A DNA stretch of 64,000 nucleotides from Anopheles merus (taxonomy: Eukaryota > Arthropoda > Insecta > Diptera > Culicidae), in contig NC_054085.1 of NCBI RefSeq assembly GCF_017562075.2, positions 7,795,259 to 7,859,258 on the forward strand, written 5' to 3'. The position numbers and the translations under genes are program-made. Under the pieces are notes generated by a model. The model saw only the letters and a program-made list of their open reading frames with translations, did not search any database and was not told where the DNA came from. Shown piece by piece: positions 1 through 12,445 of this stretch (positions within the stretch are counted from its first letter, which is position 1; every line of letters begins with the position of its first letter).

Positions 1-1
1 A

Positions 2-85
2 AACACCATCAACAACATCAACAACATCAGCAACAGCAACAACGACTTCATCGTGCCGGTCGACGAGCGTGACGTGACCCGGTGA
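2..85 (+). CDS. 3'-terminal coding exon fragment, unidentified gene
   Basis: Frame 2 is open from the window edge to a TGA at 83-85 and encodes 27 residues. An Asn/Ile/Ser-rich stretch (NTINNINNISNSNN) is followed by DFIVPVDERDVTR. Of the 27 sense codons, 26 end in G or C, which is strongly coding-like and matches the GC3 bias of mosquito genes. Nothing else in the window has such codon use. The Asn-rich run looks like a low-complexity linker and the charged tail like a cytoplasmic C-terminus, but I do not recognise the protein. The start and the rest of the gene lie left of the window. A chance open frame cannot be excluded because the fragment is short. Confidence 0.6.
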   Translation, partial: NTINNINNISNSNNDFIVPVDERDVTR

Positions 86-1400
86 CTGTACCGCATATTG
101 AGCACTTCCAGAGAAGCAGGAAGTACTGCCGTCATTGACGGCGAAATCAAGAGGTAGCTCAAGAGGGGTATTTGGAAATAGGAGTGTTTTTCGAGCCGCT
201 CATCAAAGCGAAAGGCTGCAGCTTGAACCAACGAAGACGTCGGAAAGCAACAGATCGTCATCAAAACATGGTGAAGCTGGCAAAATAATAGGACAGATGC
301 TGAATGGTCTATATTTGTAGGGTAATGTTAGATTGATTTCCGCTTTGAAAATGCATAGAGAGAGGGGAGTATATAGACTTTCCTATTTGCAGTCAGACTT
401 CTTTTGAATAACATTTAATTGATTATTACCAAAAATGCCAGTATCATCTGACATCTCTGAAATTTCTGAAGCCAAGTGGGCAACATCATGTCATGACACC
501 ATGCCACACTATTCTACGATACAAACAGGCAATTCACGGTACAAGTTAGCACGATGACTCATTGCCCTGCCACAATGACTCTCCCCTGCCTATCAGTTCA
601 CCATCAGTCCAACAGCCCCACAATTGGCTCAACCTTATCAGAGACCTCGAGAAATGTTACCGAAGGCAGCGTTTGGGGTTGAAATTCGCGACCATTTTTT
701 ATCACCCCATCACCACAGTGTCGATATCCGACATCGTTAACACGTTTGCCCGACATTGCCGAAAAAGTGTGTCACAAATTGAGCAGCTTGACGGTTCGCA
801 GGCAAACGAACGATATGTGGCTGACAAAAGATGGCTGTATGTGCGGTGTGAGCGCAGGAACAAAATAAGGAAGGAAACCAATCAAACGACACGCATGTGT
901 CTTATCGTACATTGGGCTCTTGCTAGGCGGAAAGTCGCCTAACAAGTTTGTCCTAGTTTTGCGAAAATAATAGATACAAAGTTAAAAGCAACTGACGACA
1001 AAGGTAGAGCCCAAACAAACTCACTAACATAGAGAGGATGGCAAATGAAAGAATTGTTTTGCAATTTATATTTACTTATCTCATAAGGTTTGGTAAAATA
1101 TTTTAATGGTACTCAATACATTGATAGTACAGCTGCATAGAATTTCCATATTCGGTAAATTGATAATTCAACTCACTAATATATTTGAACATCTTTGTTC
1201 TTTTTGCTTCAGATAAGTTGCCTTTGTTATTCTATTTCATGATTCACTCAATTTAAGACAAGTGTTTAAGGATTTTAGATGAAGAAAATGCAGAATACAA
1301 AGCCTTACATTTTAGATTATAACAGGATGTCAAAGGATTTTTTTTCCACTGCACATTTTGTAGGCCATTTTGAGCAAACAAAAACGTCAAATAAATAAAG
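86..1400 (+). other. Probable 3' UTR and immediate downstream sequence
   Basis: This stretch follows the TGA of the terminal exon. The first AATAAA hexamers on the plus strand are at 1390-1399, so the transcript could carry a 3' UTR of about 1.3 kb. A 126-codon frame at 562-942 has no coding-type codon use and no recognisable domain, so I treat it as chance. The extent of the UTR is inferred only from the hexamers. Confidence 0.35.
1390..1399 (+). terminator. Candidate polyadenylation signals (two overlapping AATAAA)
   Basis: Two overlapping AATAAA hexamers lie at 1390-1395 and 1394-1399. They are the first canonical hexamers downstream of the stop at 85. Another AATAAA follows near 1533. 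AATAAA is also expected by chance in AT-rich DNA, so use of these sites is unproven. Confidence 0.3.
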
Positions 1401-3120
1401 ATTATCTTCCAATTAAAAAACCCCAATTGATGCTCAGAAAGATCATCTACGAAATGGCAGTAAAATTTAAAGTTTAGCCCGGCTTACTGGCGAATGAATT
1501 GGCAAATTATTGCAGAAAAGTTGAGTGTTTGAATAAATTATGAAGTGCTCTAACTTAACACTCTTGTGAGGTCTTGCTCACCTTGCTTTTCGTGTAATGT
1601 CATATTTTCCTAATTGTATTATAATTTAAAGAAACAGACTCGCGTAAAGCAGAGTTAAAAGAAGCCTTGAAAACTTGCTAGTTTTTTACGTGTTTATGTA
1701 AAGTATGTCACTGTTTAATGATGTCCGGGTCGTGTAAAATAAATTGGAAAAATAAATTAGGCTGTAAAACTAAATGTAATAAAATGACCAGAAATGCTAA
1801 AAACTCATTGGTACCATTTTTACAACCGTTTGCTTGTTTGCAGCAGCCACCAAGAACCCTTGCACATAGGACTGAAGCCACTTTTTTCCATTTCTCCACT
1901 TGCGTTTGTTCCCTGTTACATTTGTACGTTGCATTTTGTTTTCTCTCGGTGGCGTAATGGACCCGGAGCCGGACGACCGGTACGACAAACGGGCAAACCG
2001 TGCGGGCTCCCATAATTGCCGCTATTGAAAATGCAACCAATGCAACTGGAATGTATAATGATGTAATAATCATAAATACATACACGGTGCCGTCGGCGAC
2101 GTGGTCCGAAGCCAATGGGACCGAAGATGACGGCGTTATTCCGCACGCCGTGTTGGTTGTTGTGGCTGTCTCGGTTTCTTGTTTATTATGGGTGGCATTT
2201 TTTTTTTCGCTTTCTTTTCAACTAAACTTAGTTGTTACTATTGTATCTGATCGAAACAGTTAGATATGTCGTCGTGGAGTTTAAAAGATTGCATCGTTTT
2301 TTTTACTGTATCGTTTTTTTGCTTATATTTTTTATTTCACAAAACGTCAACAATAGCTTTTTGCCATTAACTTTTTGGTTTGACAAAAAGTTGGTCATCT
2401 GGTTTGGACACAAAACCATTAAAAACGTGTAGAGCAAACATTTTTTCATATGTCGTAATAGAGATTTGTTGTGTCCAATGAAAAAAAGAACTACAATTAT
2501 AAATTTATTATATGTAGTCTAGCAAAGCCAGGAAAAATATTTTATTTCTAAAGTGTATTTTGTACTTTGCAATCGGATTTCATTTTGAAAAACAATAAAT
2601 AAAAATGTATTATTAGATTTATTTTATTATCTATTATTACTTATGCATGAATGGTTCTTTAAAGCAAATCAAATTCAGACGATTTTTTTTTAAATAATTA
2701 ATTAAATTTTCTCTGAAATTAAATGAGCCTCTTATACGAATATTTGTGTCAATCTTATCAGACTCGTAACCTTCAGCTAAGAGTGCATATTTCTTCAGTC
2801 AATGTTAATCCTAATGTAGATAGAATTGCCAACCGAATCCGTCAAACAAAACACATCGCCTCGAGAATCGCTTTCGTAATCATTACACTACACCACTAGC
2901 AAAAACAGCACTTCGTGTTCAACATAAGCGACTGTAAGCACTTTAATTACACGCTACTCTGTGGTAGTGCATTGTCAGGATGAATGCATTGCCGCCTGTA
3001 CCACACTTCATTTGATGGCCATGTGTCGGTATATATTTTTTTCTAACACATGATTTTTTGGCAACAAATTTCGATTTGATCTTGACTTGACTACGAACGA
3101 ACATCAGTTTACAGTGCACA
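1400..3120. other. AT-rich non-coding block with a GC-richer islet
   Basis: The block is mostly AT-rich and shows no gene. A GC-richer islet at about 1950-2200 is open on both strands and is described separately. Homopolymer T and A runs are common from 2190 onward. Confidence 0.6.
1958..2263 (+). other. Unassigned open frame with N-glycosylation sequons and a hydrophobic stretch
   Basis: After a TAA at 1955-1957 this frame stays open to a stop ending at 2263. It contains NAT, NAT and NGT sequons, then a strongly hydrophobic run (VLVVVAVSVSCLLWVAFFF), an order resembling an extracellular N-terminus plus a membrane segment. The first ATG in frame is at about 2048. The hydrophobic run partly reflects a T-rich tract, codon use is not GC3-biased, and the minus strand is also open and hydrophobic here. 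I do not recognise a family. It could be a receptor exon remnant, but chance is more likely. Confidence 0.12.
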
Positions 3121-3612
3121 GTTTGGTGTCAAGGTTTTCGGTGGGTACCAAAGCAAACGAAACCCTCGTCTGCATTCGGGTTGCCAAATGCATTTACCGC
3201 GTAATGAATTGAACTGCTTAGTGAATAAAATGGAACATACATCCAACAAAAGCAATTCGTTTTATGATTGTAAAAAGTGCTTAATACAATCATTTGCCAA
3301 AGTGCCTCATTTGTTGAAAATAGTAGCAATAACAAAACAAAGAAATGCTCACCATGATACCTACTATTTCCGATCATTTAATTAATCATCAGGTACTAGG
3401 CCGGGCACTTCTTATCATCCAGACCTCCATTTAAGGACCTGTTCCGACTCGGCAAGGGTCGCAGCACAATGCGCATCCGTCCGAAAGCTTACCGCGTGGT
3501 CGATTATCAGCGTTCTGCGATCGCCGTCCGGCTTCGCCCCCGGAACCTTCGCACATCAATCAAACGTGTCGAGGATTCGATGGATGGTGGAAGAAAATGA
3601 TACCTTACGCAC

Positions 3613-3645
3613 AACAGCAGCAGCAGCAGCAACAGCAGCAGCATC
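3613..3645 (+). repeat. Imperfect CAG trinucleotide repeat
   Basis: About eleven CAG-type triplets, interrupted by CAA and CAT. One frame would read poly-Gln, but there is no convincing gene around it. Confidence 0.8.
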
Positions 3646-3970
3646 AGCGCCAGCCAAAAAGCATTAGGCGGGACCCCCGAATTAATCGTCTGCTTTGCTT
3701 CAAAATTTGCCCAAACCTTTTCAAACCCACCCCACTGGGGGGGCACCGAAGAACGTCGAAAGAACAGGAAGTGGCCGGCACTCCAATTAGATCTGCACGC
3801 CGCAGAACCGTGCCTGGGAGTTGACCTTCGGGGGTTGGCGGGCGTTCGGTTGCATTTGCCAACAAAACCGGGGGAAACAGGCAGCGTTGGTGTGTGTGTG
3901 TGCCCTTTTAAAATTCGTTCCAATAATTGCAGTTTTGGATAAAATGCACGCGTGTTAGGATTTTCGATTA

Positions 3971-4223
<253 letters not shown>

Positions 4224-6229
4224 GGTACACGCACTCTACGACAAAAAAGGCATGTAAAGGGTGTAGAATACACAAGATTCGTGTAGAAGGAGCAGAAGGA
4301 GAGAAAAAAAGAGTTGTGCAACACGATTCAAGGTTATGGGTGCGGGGACTCACACATGATCCGCTCCCAGGGACACCCGTTGCACCGTGACGCGCGTTTG
4401 AGCCACGCATGCCCTCCGGCGGGCACGGATACCGAAAACCCTGCACTGATCCCGATCCAACGTTTTTGTGCCTCTGCTCTAAGCGCGTGTGTGTGAGAGC
4501 GAGCATTGCCCGTGCGGCTGCCTGGATGGCAATAACGGTAGTCGTAATTTTGTCGTAGCAATCTGCTTATCCACCAGGGTCTGTACTGGATGTTTTTTCA
4601 TCGCCCGCTGCATCCACCGCACGGCGTGTAAACCACCTGGATACGTACGTATCTCAAACACACCCCTATCGTTTGTCGCACTTAGATATATCCGGGGATA
4701 TCTGAGCGTAGCAGCATGGCGGAGATTTTGCACACGATGTAATTATATAGTGCCAGAAGATATCCTGCCTCCTGCGTACAGCCGTACAGGTTCCCAAGGG
4801 GGCAAACGGCGCTCCTGCAGGGTGAACTCCTGCAGCCAAACCTGCTGCGCCGTTGTTAGGTCTCGCGCAGTGGTCTTCACGGTGGGAAGATTAGCAACTG
4901 CGACGCTGCGCCACAGACTGCTGCGGGTTGCTATAGCAGCAGAAAGGGTAAGTGATGCACGTGTCCCAGCCGTTATCGCGCGCGCGCCACGGTGGCACCA
5001 TGTGTCAACTGCTGCAAGCAGGCCAGTGGGCTGGGGACGTTCCCGAGGGATTCATACACTCGGGAGGTAGGGATGAACGATAATAATTAGTTGGCCGCTC
5101 GTCCATTGGGAATGTGTGTTTGGGTGTCTATCAATTCTGCAACCTGCCGGATTTATCAGCTTATGGTTTACAAATAATTCTCTAACAACGCTCTATTCTT
5201 CACAGCAGAACTCCCCTCCATTCGGACAGTCCACTTCACCCGCCTGACCAAACAAAATAGCGAAAATAAATGGTCATTTTTTGTCACTTCAACATCAGCC
5301 CAACTCCTCGACCACCCGGGCGAGCAAATCAGCAACTGCCTGCCCCGAAACTGTGTCCGCTGAGCGTATCACGTTACGTCGAGGGCAGCTGTGGTCGTTG
5401 CTTTAAGCAGCAGCGATTTTCAAAGCTCTCCCACCTCCTCCTAACACCCGGATTTAAAGGGGGAGGAGGGGGGGGAGTGTTGCAGTTGCTGCAACCGAAT
5501 CGCCTCACTACACACACACACACACACACAGTCACGAGATCCATTACTCCGGTGCGCCCCGCAGCGATGTAGGCACAAAGGCACACCAACCAAGCCCATC
5601 GAAAGGGAGTTGAACCATTCTGGAGAAATCCCTCCAGAAATGGGGTACTCTCAGCGGTGCGTCTTACTGTGTTGCTGTGAGCAGTTATTTATGGTTAAGT
5701 TGGTGGCTGCAGACTACATACACAAGCGACATTACGCATGCATGAGTCTTTCCAGGATCCGGCATCGACCGTACTGCTGCATATGCTTACCTACACGGTA
5801 CACGGTTCTGGAACACGTCCGACATGATCTGCCCGGTGTGCTGTGGGCATAGGCATGGACAACAACACTGAGGGTTTTATGATTGGCCCGTGGGGCTTAA
5901 AGGCGAGCAAACGTAGTTGTTAGTTCACAATCTTCGTACCCATGAGCCATCGATAGGTATAGGCAACTGTCCTAACCCTATATATGTGGGGAAACGCGAA
6001 TGATCCAGTCCGGGGCCTTTCGCTTTCGCGCAAAAATTGCGCAAACACACACGTGTGTGTGTGTGTGTGTTATGAGGAATTTTGCTGTCGCCCGTGCTGC
6101 ACCGAGCTGCAGTACAAAGGTAAAAACCTTCGAGAAGCAGAGGATTGTTGTTGTTGTTGTGACACACTGAACATTAGGAGGCGCGAGAGTTAGGTGAAAG
6201 GTAGTGTTGAATACCTATTTGATGCATTT

Positions 6230-8110
6230 ACTCAACACGTTCGCGAGAAGACTGTACCGAGCTGCCATGAGCATTCTTTTTAGCAATATTGCATTCCGAT
6301 TCCGATTTTTAAGTCGAATAAGCTTAGTTCGCGCTGAAAGTCTGCTATATCCTCTAATTGTTTGTGTACGCAGTTAAGATGTATATTCCATTAATCAAAC
6401 AAAACGAAGCTACTGCTCGTGTATCACATTTCAATCGAATGAAAATGATACTACACAACTAAATCAAACTCCATTCCATCGTTTATCGTTGCTGTTGATT
6501 CGACAAAACCGCATAAATCGTGCAGAAATTTAATATGTATTTGCTACATCGTCACGTTCGGCTCTCGCCACTCTCTCACACACACTCAGATAGAACTCGA
6601 CGAACGAACATTATTTGATCAATTTATGAAACAAATTGCACTGATAGCCTGGGTGACTTGGAGATCGTATCGCCTAATAACTCACAGCGGTACCCCAAAA
6701 AAAAAACACCCTTGCCCCACAGAGAAGGCTTCTGAAGAAGAAGCCAGGAGCGTTTGGCCAAAGAAAGGCCTCAAAATATGATAACCAAGCGTAGCGCCAA
6801 AGGGGCAATCGACCTGCTGGCGACTGCCCAGTGGGAGTTTATATTTTTTATTTTTTTGGAATTTTGATCCGTCCTGGCCTTATTCTCTTTCCCGCATCTG
6901 ATGCATCGTTGATGCACTGAAGATTCTTTGTTTAGCAGTAATGTTGCACGTTGTTTTTCTCTGCCGTACTGCACAAGCGCTCGTGTGTGTGTGTGAGAGT
7001 CTTTTGTTGCTGTAGTTTTTGTTGTTCAGTGTTTTCTCTTTTTTTATTTCGCTTTTGGCATTTGATTCCCCTATTGCGTTACTGCTGTGTTGTGTTTTTT
7101 TGTGTTACCCTTTTTTTCATAACTCTTTACCACGCTCAATTATACGATAATTTGCTACTGGGAATTCTGATAGTTTGTGATTTTTTTTTGTTCTTCGTTC
7201 ACTCACTCCTTTTGCCTTTAACGCTCCATTCCCTTTTGTTCGCTATCTTCTGATCGATCTGCCGAGACGATGAACTCAGGCAGGGTGTTTTTTGCTGCTG
7301 CTGCTGCTGCTGCTACTGCTGCCGTTCTTAATGCACTCCTTCCCCCTTTTGAAGGGCAGACGTCGTAACAGCAAGTTCGTTTTTCTGCGTGTTTTACCCC
7401 GGTGGTATTGTGGCTTTCGATCCTGAGGGGCTAAGCCGGTGGTGTTTTGATGGGAGTGGGAGTAAAAACCGTTCAGGCGAACAAAGAAAAGAGAAGAAGA
7501 AGGAAAAAAGGACAGGACCGATATGAAGAGGGGAAAAATCATTTCCCTTTGCTTGATTCGAAAGGGCAGCTAAGCTAACGCACGACAAGATGGAAGATGG
7601 GCTGTGGATCTATCGACAAGGATAAAAAACATATCGTGGAAGATGAGCGAGCTTTCCATCACAATTCGTCGGCCTAATACTCTACACGTAAGACGTGCCG
7701 CGCGCGCCTGCCCTTTTGCTTGGATCGATGGCCCGCTCCCTCCGTTGTCGGGCATATCATGCTATCACCGTCCGCCAGGCCATAACCATCAGTGCCGTCA
7801 CCATTACGGTACAGAGATGTGGAGCTTTAGTCGGGTTCAATCGTCGCCGTGGTTGTGGTTCGTCGTCATCGTAGTCATCGCTGTCGTCATATCAGTGTGG
7901 CTACGTTTTCTGGTCGCTTATCTCGGCATCCATCAACCGAGCGTTGCGTCAATCTTGAATGATTTTTATGCCCTTTCTATTACTGCCGAGGAATTAGAGA
8001 AAATAACTCAAATAGTAATATGCGGAGGGGAGAAAGAGAGAGAGATAGAAAGTAATTGTCTGTGAGAGAAAGAAAGAACAACTCACAAAGTTGTTCACGT
8101 AGTTAGATGA
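6230..8110. other. Mixed non-coding block with pyrimidine-rich tract
   Basis: The plus strand is strongly T-rich at about 6950-7260. A CTG repeat lies at 7293-7322. A short perfect hairpin with 7-bp arms (GGCTTCT/AGAAGCC) lies near 6727. The 153-codon frame at 7604-8065 has no recognisable domain and ends in a purine-rich tract. No gene is supported. Confidence 0.55.
7293..7322 (+). repeat. CTG trinucleotide repeat
   Basis: About nine CTG units with one ACT interruption. It lies in non-coding DNA just after the T-rich tract. Confidence 0.8.
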
Positions 8111-8905
8111 GCGAAATCGAATGGAAAAGAACGCTTCAAACGTGCTTCCAGTTTTACCCTCACTACACTATGGGTTTAACAAGCGGGAACAGTTTTAATA
8201 AAAATATTTGTTTCTTGATATTAAAATACCTTATTGCTTGTATAAAAAAATCACCTACTTAGGAAAGAATTCAGCAATATCTACAGAAACATGTAGCAAT
8301 GTCTACATGATGTTTACGGTTTGGGAAAACAAAATTTTTATTCATTTGTATAGAATAATTCATTTATTCCCATAAATGGTAAAAAAATGAGCATATAAAT
8401 GCAAAATAACAATTCCTTGGATCAAGACAATGTAGCGTCACATATTTTAGCTATAATGTTAGTTTTCAAACCATGTAATATATAGCAGATATTGGTTATT
8501 ATATACCCTAGATGTCAACATTCATTGTTACATGATTGCTATTCCCTTTTCATCAATGGAGCATCTTGTTGAAAATAAATCTATAAATTACATTAAGCTG
8601 TAGTTTTCTCGATTTAATGATCAAAACAAAGAAACGAAAACACAACAAGAAATCAACTAAAATGTGTTGAAAATCACTATTTTCATCAACTTTTAGTTTG
8701 TTTATATTTATGATATGTAGCCATCAAAAATGTAAACAAAAAGTGCTTAGCTCCCAGGGAAATATGAACAAAAAAGGTCTGGCACTCAAAATTTCAAAAA
8801 GGATTAATATTGCAACAAAATGTTAAGGATTTGATGACAGTAAATATTTATTCTCGCTTAATTTACCATAGTTGTGATAGTTTATAGTTTATCAAATAGT
8901 TTATA

Positions 8906-9107
8906 GCCGGTCTGGTGGTACAGTCGTCAACTCGTAAGACGTAACAACATGCCTGTCATGGGTTCAAGTCCCGAATAGATCGTGCCTCCATACGTAGGAC
9001 TGATTATCCTGCTATGGTAACAATAAGTCACTGGCTTTCAGCTCACTTCTCTAGTGGGTACAGGCAGGCCTTGACCGATAGCGGTTGTTGTGCCAAAGAA
9101 GAAGAAG
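8906..9107 (+). mobile_element. tRNA-derived SINE, copy 1 (near full length)
   Basis: The element is about 202 bp. It begins GCCGGTCTGGTGGTACAGTC and carries a tRNA-like head with a plausible RNA polymerase III A box (8913-8926) and a good B box, GGTTCAAGTCC (8961-8971, one mismatch to GGTTCGANTCC). A non-tRNA body with an ACAGGCAGG motif follows, ending in a short GAA-repeat tail. Two other copies in the window share the head, the CATGGGTTCAAG core and, in copy 3, the ACAGGCAGG and GAA tail. Length and structure resemble the mosquito SINE200-type class, but I could not compare it with a library. It would depend on LINE proteins from elsewhere to move. I saw no clear target-site duplication. 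Confidence 0.85.
8913..8971 (+). promoter_or_regulatory. Internal Pol III promoter of SINE copy 1 (A and B boxes)
   Basis: The A-box-like TGGTGGTACAGTCG is at 8913-8926 and the B box GGTTCAAGTCC at 8961-8971. The spacing fits a tRNA-type internal promoter. Activity is inferred from motif match only. Confidence 0.6.
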
Positions 9108-9379
9108 TTTTTGTATTGTTTTTTAATCACTTGGTAGCAGAAGAGTATTATTGTTTTGTTTTATTATTGAACTCTTCCTTTCCCAAACATTTCAACGGTA
9201 CACTGAGGATCTGTTTAAAGTTGGCATGAAAACTATGATTGTAATATAAGTTTCAACTTCCCAAAAATAAATGCTACATCAAACTACCTCAATAATCAAA
9301 TTGCACCATTGAACACATTACTTTGAGCATTATTATGGGATTAAAAAAAACTCTTAACAATAATTCATATTGTATTTTA

Positions 9380-10480
9380 TTGCACCAGTACAATCAGCAG
9401 TGTGAGAACCGACCACCACCGCTCATTTGGCATAGCTAGCCAGCCAGCCAGCAGAAAAGTACCCTGAGCAGCGCACCGATCCACGAGAAGAAAAAAAAGT
9501 CATCATTCCGTCTTAATATGCTGTGTCATAATAAGCGAAAAGAACAAGAATGAAGAACCCATCATCAACAATTTAACCACCCGGGGTGCGGACTAGAATT
9601 TAGCGTGCCGAGCCCGCCAAACCGTCGGACGGTGTAACGGAAACGGTAGCACCATCGCAACCAGCATCGTTCGTATCTTCATCTCACTCGCATTCGCCGG
9701 CACTGTCCGCAGCACAACACGAGCAAGAGAGCGACGGCAGACGATGGAGACTATATAAAGAAAAAAAATCTTCCCCCGGTAGGGAACTACTGTGAATAAA
9801 AGCAAGCACGGTAGCACGGAGCACTGACAGCTGTTACGGACCTATTTATGAAACCGGAATGGAATCGGGAAGGATACGTCGTCCGCATTTTGCTTTTCTT
9901 TCGTTTGCCTGCCTCATGCCTGCGTCTTAATGCTCAGCACAGTTCATCGATATCTTGGCTTCATCAGAGCGACTTTGACGTTGTACGTGAGCATTATTGC
10001 TCCTGGCAGCTGAAAGGAGCAGCATCCGCCGTGGGCGCGATGAATGGAGCCAACCATGATACCGGGCAAGTATCTTCACGCATTCGCGCGGTACCGAAAA
10101 AAAAAGGTTACCGGCTTGGTTCGGGGTTTTCACTCTCCGTTGTCGTTTCGAAGAGTCGCAGGCGAAGAGTTTCCCGCCGACCGACCAAAAACCCCGAACC
10201 CCAAACACTTTGGTTCAATAATAAGTTTGGCTGATTGGGGTGAAAACATGCTGCCAGCGAAAAAAGGACGCTCAAATTGACTTCATTAATTTATGCTGTT
10301 ACTTCCAATAATTCATCGTGATGGCAATACAAATGCGATTAAGCACCTGACGCTTGACGGTGCGTATTGAAGGGAAGTGATCTGGTGTTTTTGTTGCTTT
10401 GCACATGCTCTGCTCTCACAGTGTAAAAGACAGCAATTTGTTGCCAGTAATCATATCAATCCGTCTGGATGGGTTTTTTT
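9380..10480. other. GC-richer non-coding block with TATA-like motif
   Basis: The block carries a TATA-like ACTATATAAAG near 9750 after a CpG-containing stretch, and TGACAGCTGTTA at 9825-9836, an 11/12 match to the palindromic TALE-homeodomain site TGACAGCTGTCA. Short frames overlap on both strands, and none is supported as a gene. Confidence 0.45.
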
Positions 10481-11164
10481 GCAAGGGGAACAGTTGAAAA
10501 TGAAATGATGCATTTTATCATATAAATCATGAGCACTTCTTGTTTAGTTCTAAAAGAGAGTAGACAAAAATTTGGTAGGGTAGATGTACTAGTAGTGAAT
10601 AAAAATAAAAATACTTTGCTTGCGATACATTAAACGAAATCTTTAGAGATATTTAACGTTATTTGGTCTGGTTCTCTGGTCTGAAGATTTTTAAATTTTA
10701 ATTCTACTATTTAAGCGATAGCGGAAACATCTTGCAATTGCTTATGAAAATGAAGTTGAATTATTTTTGCGAATTCAAAAAAAAAAAATTGGTAGTTTTT
10801 AACCGTTGTGACAATTTTTAACCAAACAAGTTGTTATAACGGTCATAGTCATAAAATCATCAATGCAAAAAGAACCTTAGTTTGCAAATTTGTTCAGAAT
10901 ATTTGTGTTCACTGGTATGTGGTTGTTTTTTGAGCAGAAAAATGAAATATTAGTTAATTAGATATTTCATGTTTTGTGATTGAAATCAACTACGTATGTC
11001 AACCGTGCAAAGTAAAATATATGAATTCTACCAACTACATGATGTTTTACCTAATTATATCCATTGCTCAACACAATGTTGCTGGTATTGCCTCCCTTTC
11101 TCATGCATACTCCGTTTGTGGTTTGTATCGTGTTTCTAGATTAGACGAAACCAAACAGTATAAG

Positions 11165-12445
11165 TACCGTATTGCTATTACCGACCTAATGTATTTTAGG
11201 CATGTGAAATTTTCTGACTAATTCAAATTTAATTAATTTTAAACTCTGTTTAACTCACTTTACCGATGCAAACTTTCTTAATTTGAGAAAAATTAAGTTT
11301 CCAGTAATTTTATTCGAAACATTGCAAATACCCATGAAATTGCAACTATATTCTAATTCATATTCCGGACAGTTTCGAGCTCATGTTTCAAATTATGGAC
11401 GTCTTGGTTCATAATCGAGAAAGAATATATTTTTTTAATCTTCACATTCACATATACACTACACGTTTTTAATTTCTAACGTATTTTAAGGTTCGAGCAT
11501 CTAAATCTGAGTGACGGTGTCCTCTTAGATCACAGGATTTAAATGTTGTTTCTCTTACACTTGTGATTCGAGGATCTACCATGTACGGCCATCAAGGCAT
11601 TGGGCACATCTATCTTCAAATATCGTTGTTTTATTCTTATTACTGAATCTTTGTCCTTGTTATTATGACTGTCTAAAAACATACTTTTATACAATTAGTC
11701 ACATTCTACTTACAATTTTTATACTATTTACTACAAAATCTGAAATTCAGAACACAATGTGTTTAAACAGTGTTATTGTCTCGTTGATAACTACTTCTGT
11801 AATGAACTTCAATGTACAGGCGGTCCCCCAGAATCACGGTTAATGGGGACCGAAAACGGCCACAAAAATCGAGTACGGTGAATTTCCGCGTAAGTCGAAT
11901 CTCGTGATTTAAAAAAATTTGCAAGTAGGGGGTGGTTTTATCCACTTAATTAATTATTTGATATGATTCTCACTAAATATGACAGTTTTAGATCTTTCGG
12001 AATGGTTTTTCACGATCGAGCAAAAGGGAAATTATTTGGTATTTTACAATTGATGAGTCAAATAAGTTCAATTTGCTCAAATAAGTGTCAACTTTAGAAA
12101 ACCACGTATCTCCGATTCCGCGTATAAGAGCTACCGTGTATCTCGGGCAATACATGTACTCCAATGCATAAGAACCAGATTAATAGGAGTTATCGAAGAA
12201 ATTACACTGGCGTCAGTTTTTGGAAAAATGATAAGAATGTCTCTGGCGGTGAACTAAGCGATAGAATATATTTATTTATCCTGGCATCAGGGCCTTCAAG
12301 AGATAGGACTCATTTTTATTATTAGTTCTAGTACATCATGGCATTATGTAAAATTAAAAAGCGGTACGGCCAGAGACTGGTTAAACAAATTAAATAAAAA
12401 CATTAAGTGTGTCCGGAGTTTGAAGCTGTCCGTGATTTAAAACAT
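11165..12445 (+). mobile_element. Ancient dispersed repeat (unnamed), copy 1, interrupted by a MITE
   Basis: This aligns over most of its length with the reverse complement of 45755-46770. Clear anchors are 11355-11400 against 46522-46575 (CCGGACAGTTTCGAGCTCAT versus the same with one change), CTTGATGGCCGTAC on the opposite strand at about 11583-11596 against about 46271-46284, and CTAGTACATCATGGCA at about 12327 against about 45903. Order and relative orientation are the same in both copies, so it is one unit of roughly 0.95 kb once the MITE is removed. I infer a decayed transposon. No duplicated target site or full-length protein was found. The edges are approximate because similarity fades there. 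Confidence 0.7.
11817..12156 (+). mobile_element. pogo/Tigger-like MITE, family 1, copy A (nested)
   Basis: A 340-bp element flanked by TA (11815-11816 and 12157-12158). It starts CAGGCGGTCC and ends CAATACATG, so the terminal CTG has decayed to ATG. The ends match as inverted repeats at about 15 of 23 positions. Internally it aligns in the same orientation with copy B: TTAATGGGGACCG against TTAATGCGGACCG, AAAGGGAAATTATTT against AAAGGAAATTTATTT, AATTTGCTCAAA, and CTTTAGAAAA against ATTTAGAAAA. TA duplication with CAG ends is typical of Tc1/mariner-superfamily (pogo-type) elements. It has no ORF and would be non-autonomous. It interrupts the dispersed repeat. Confidence 0.8.

Larger units (their letters stand above)
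8110..9380. other. AT-rich non-coding block hosting a SINE
   Basis: AT-rich sequence without coding signal. Its only recognisable feature is the SINE copy at 8906-9107. Confidence 0.6.

Noticed and set aside
4489..5070. 193-codon plus-strand frame
   Set aside because: No domain or known motif and no exon context. GC-rich random sequence often yields frames of this length.
8906..8990. Functional tRNA gene
   Set aside because: The A and B boxes are those of a SINE head: the sequence recurs in diverged copies with a shared body and GAA tail, and no proper acceptor stem was evident.
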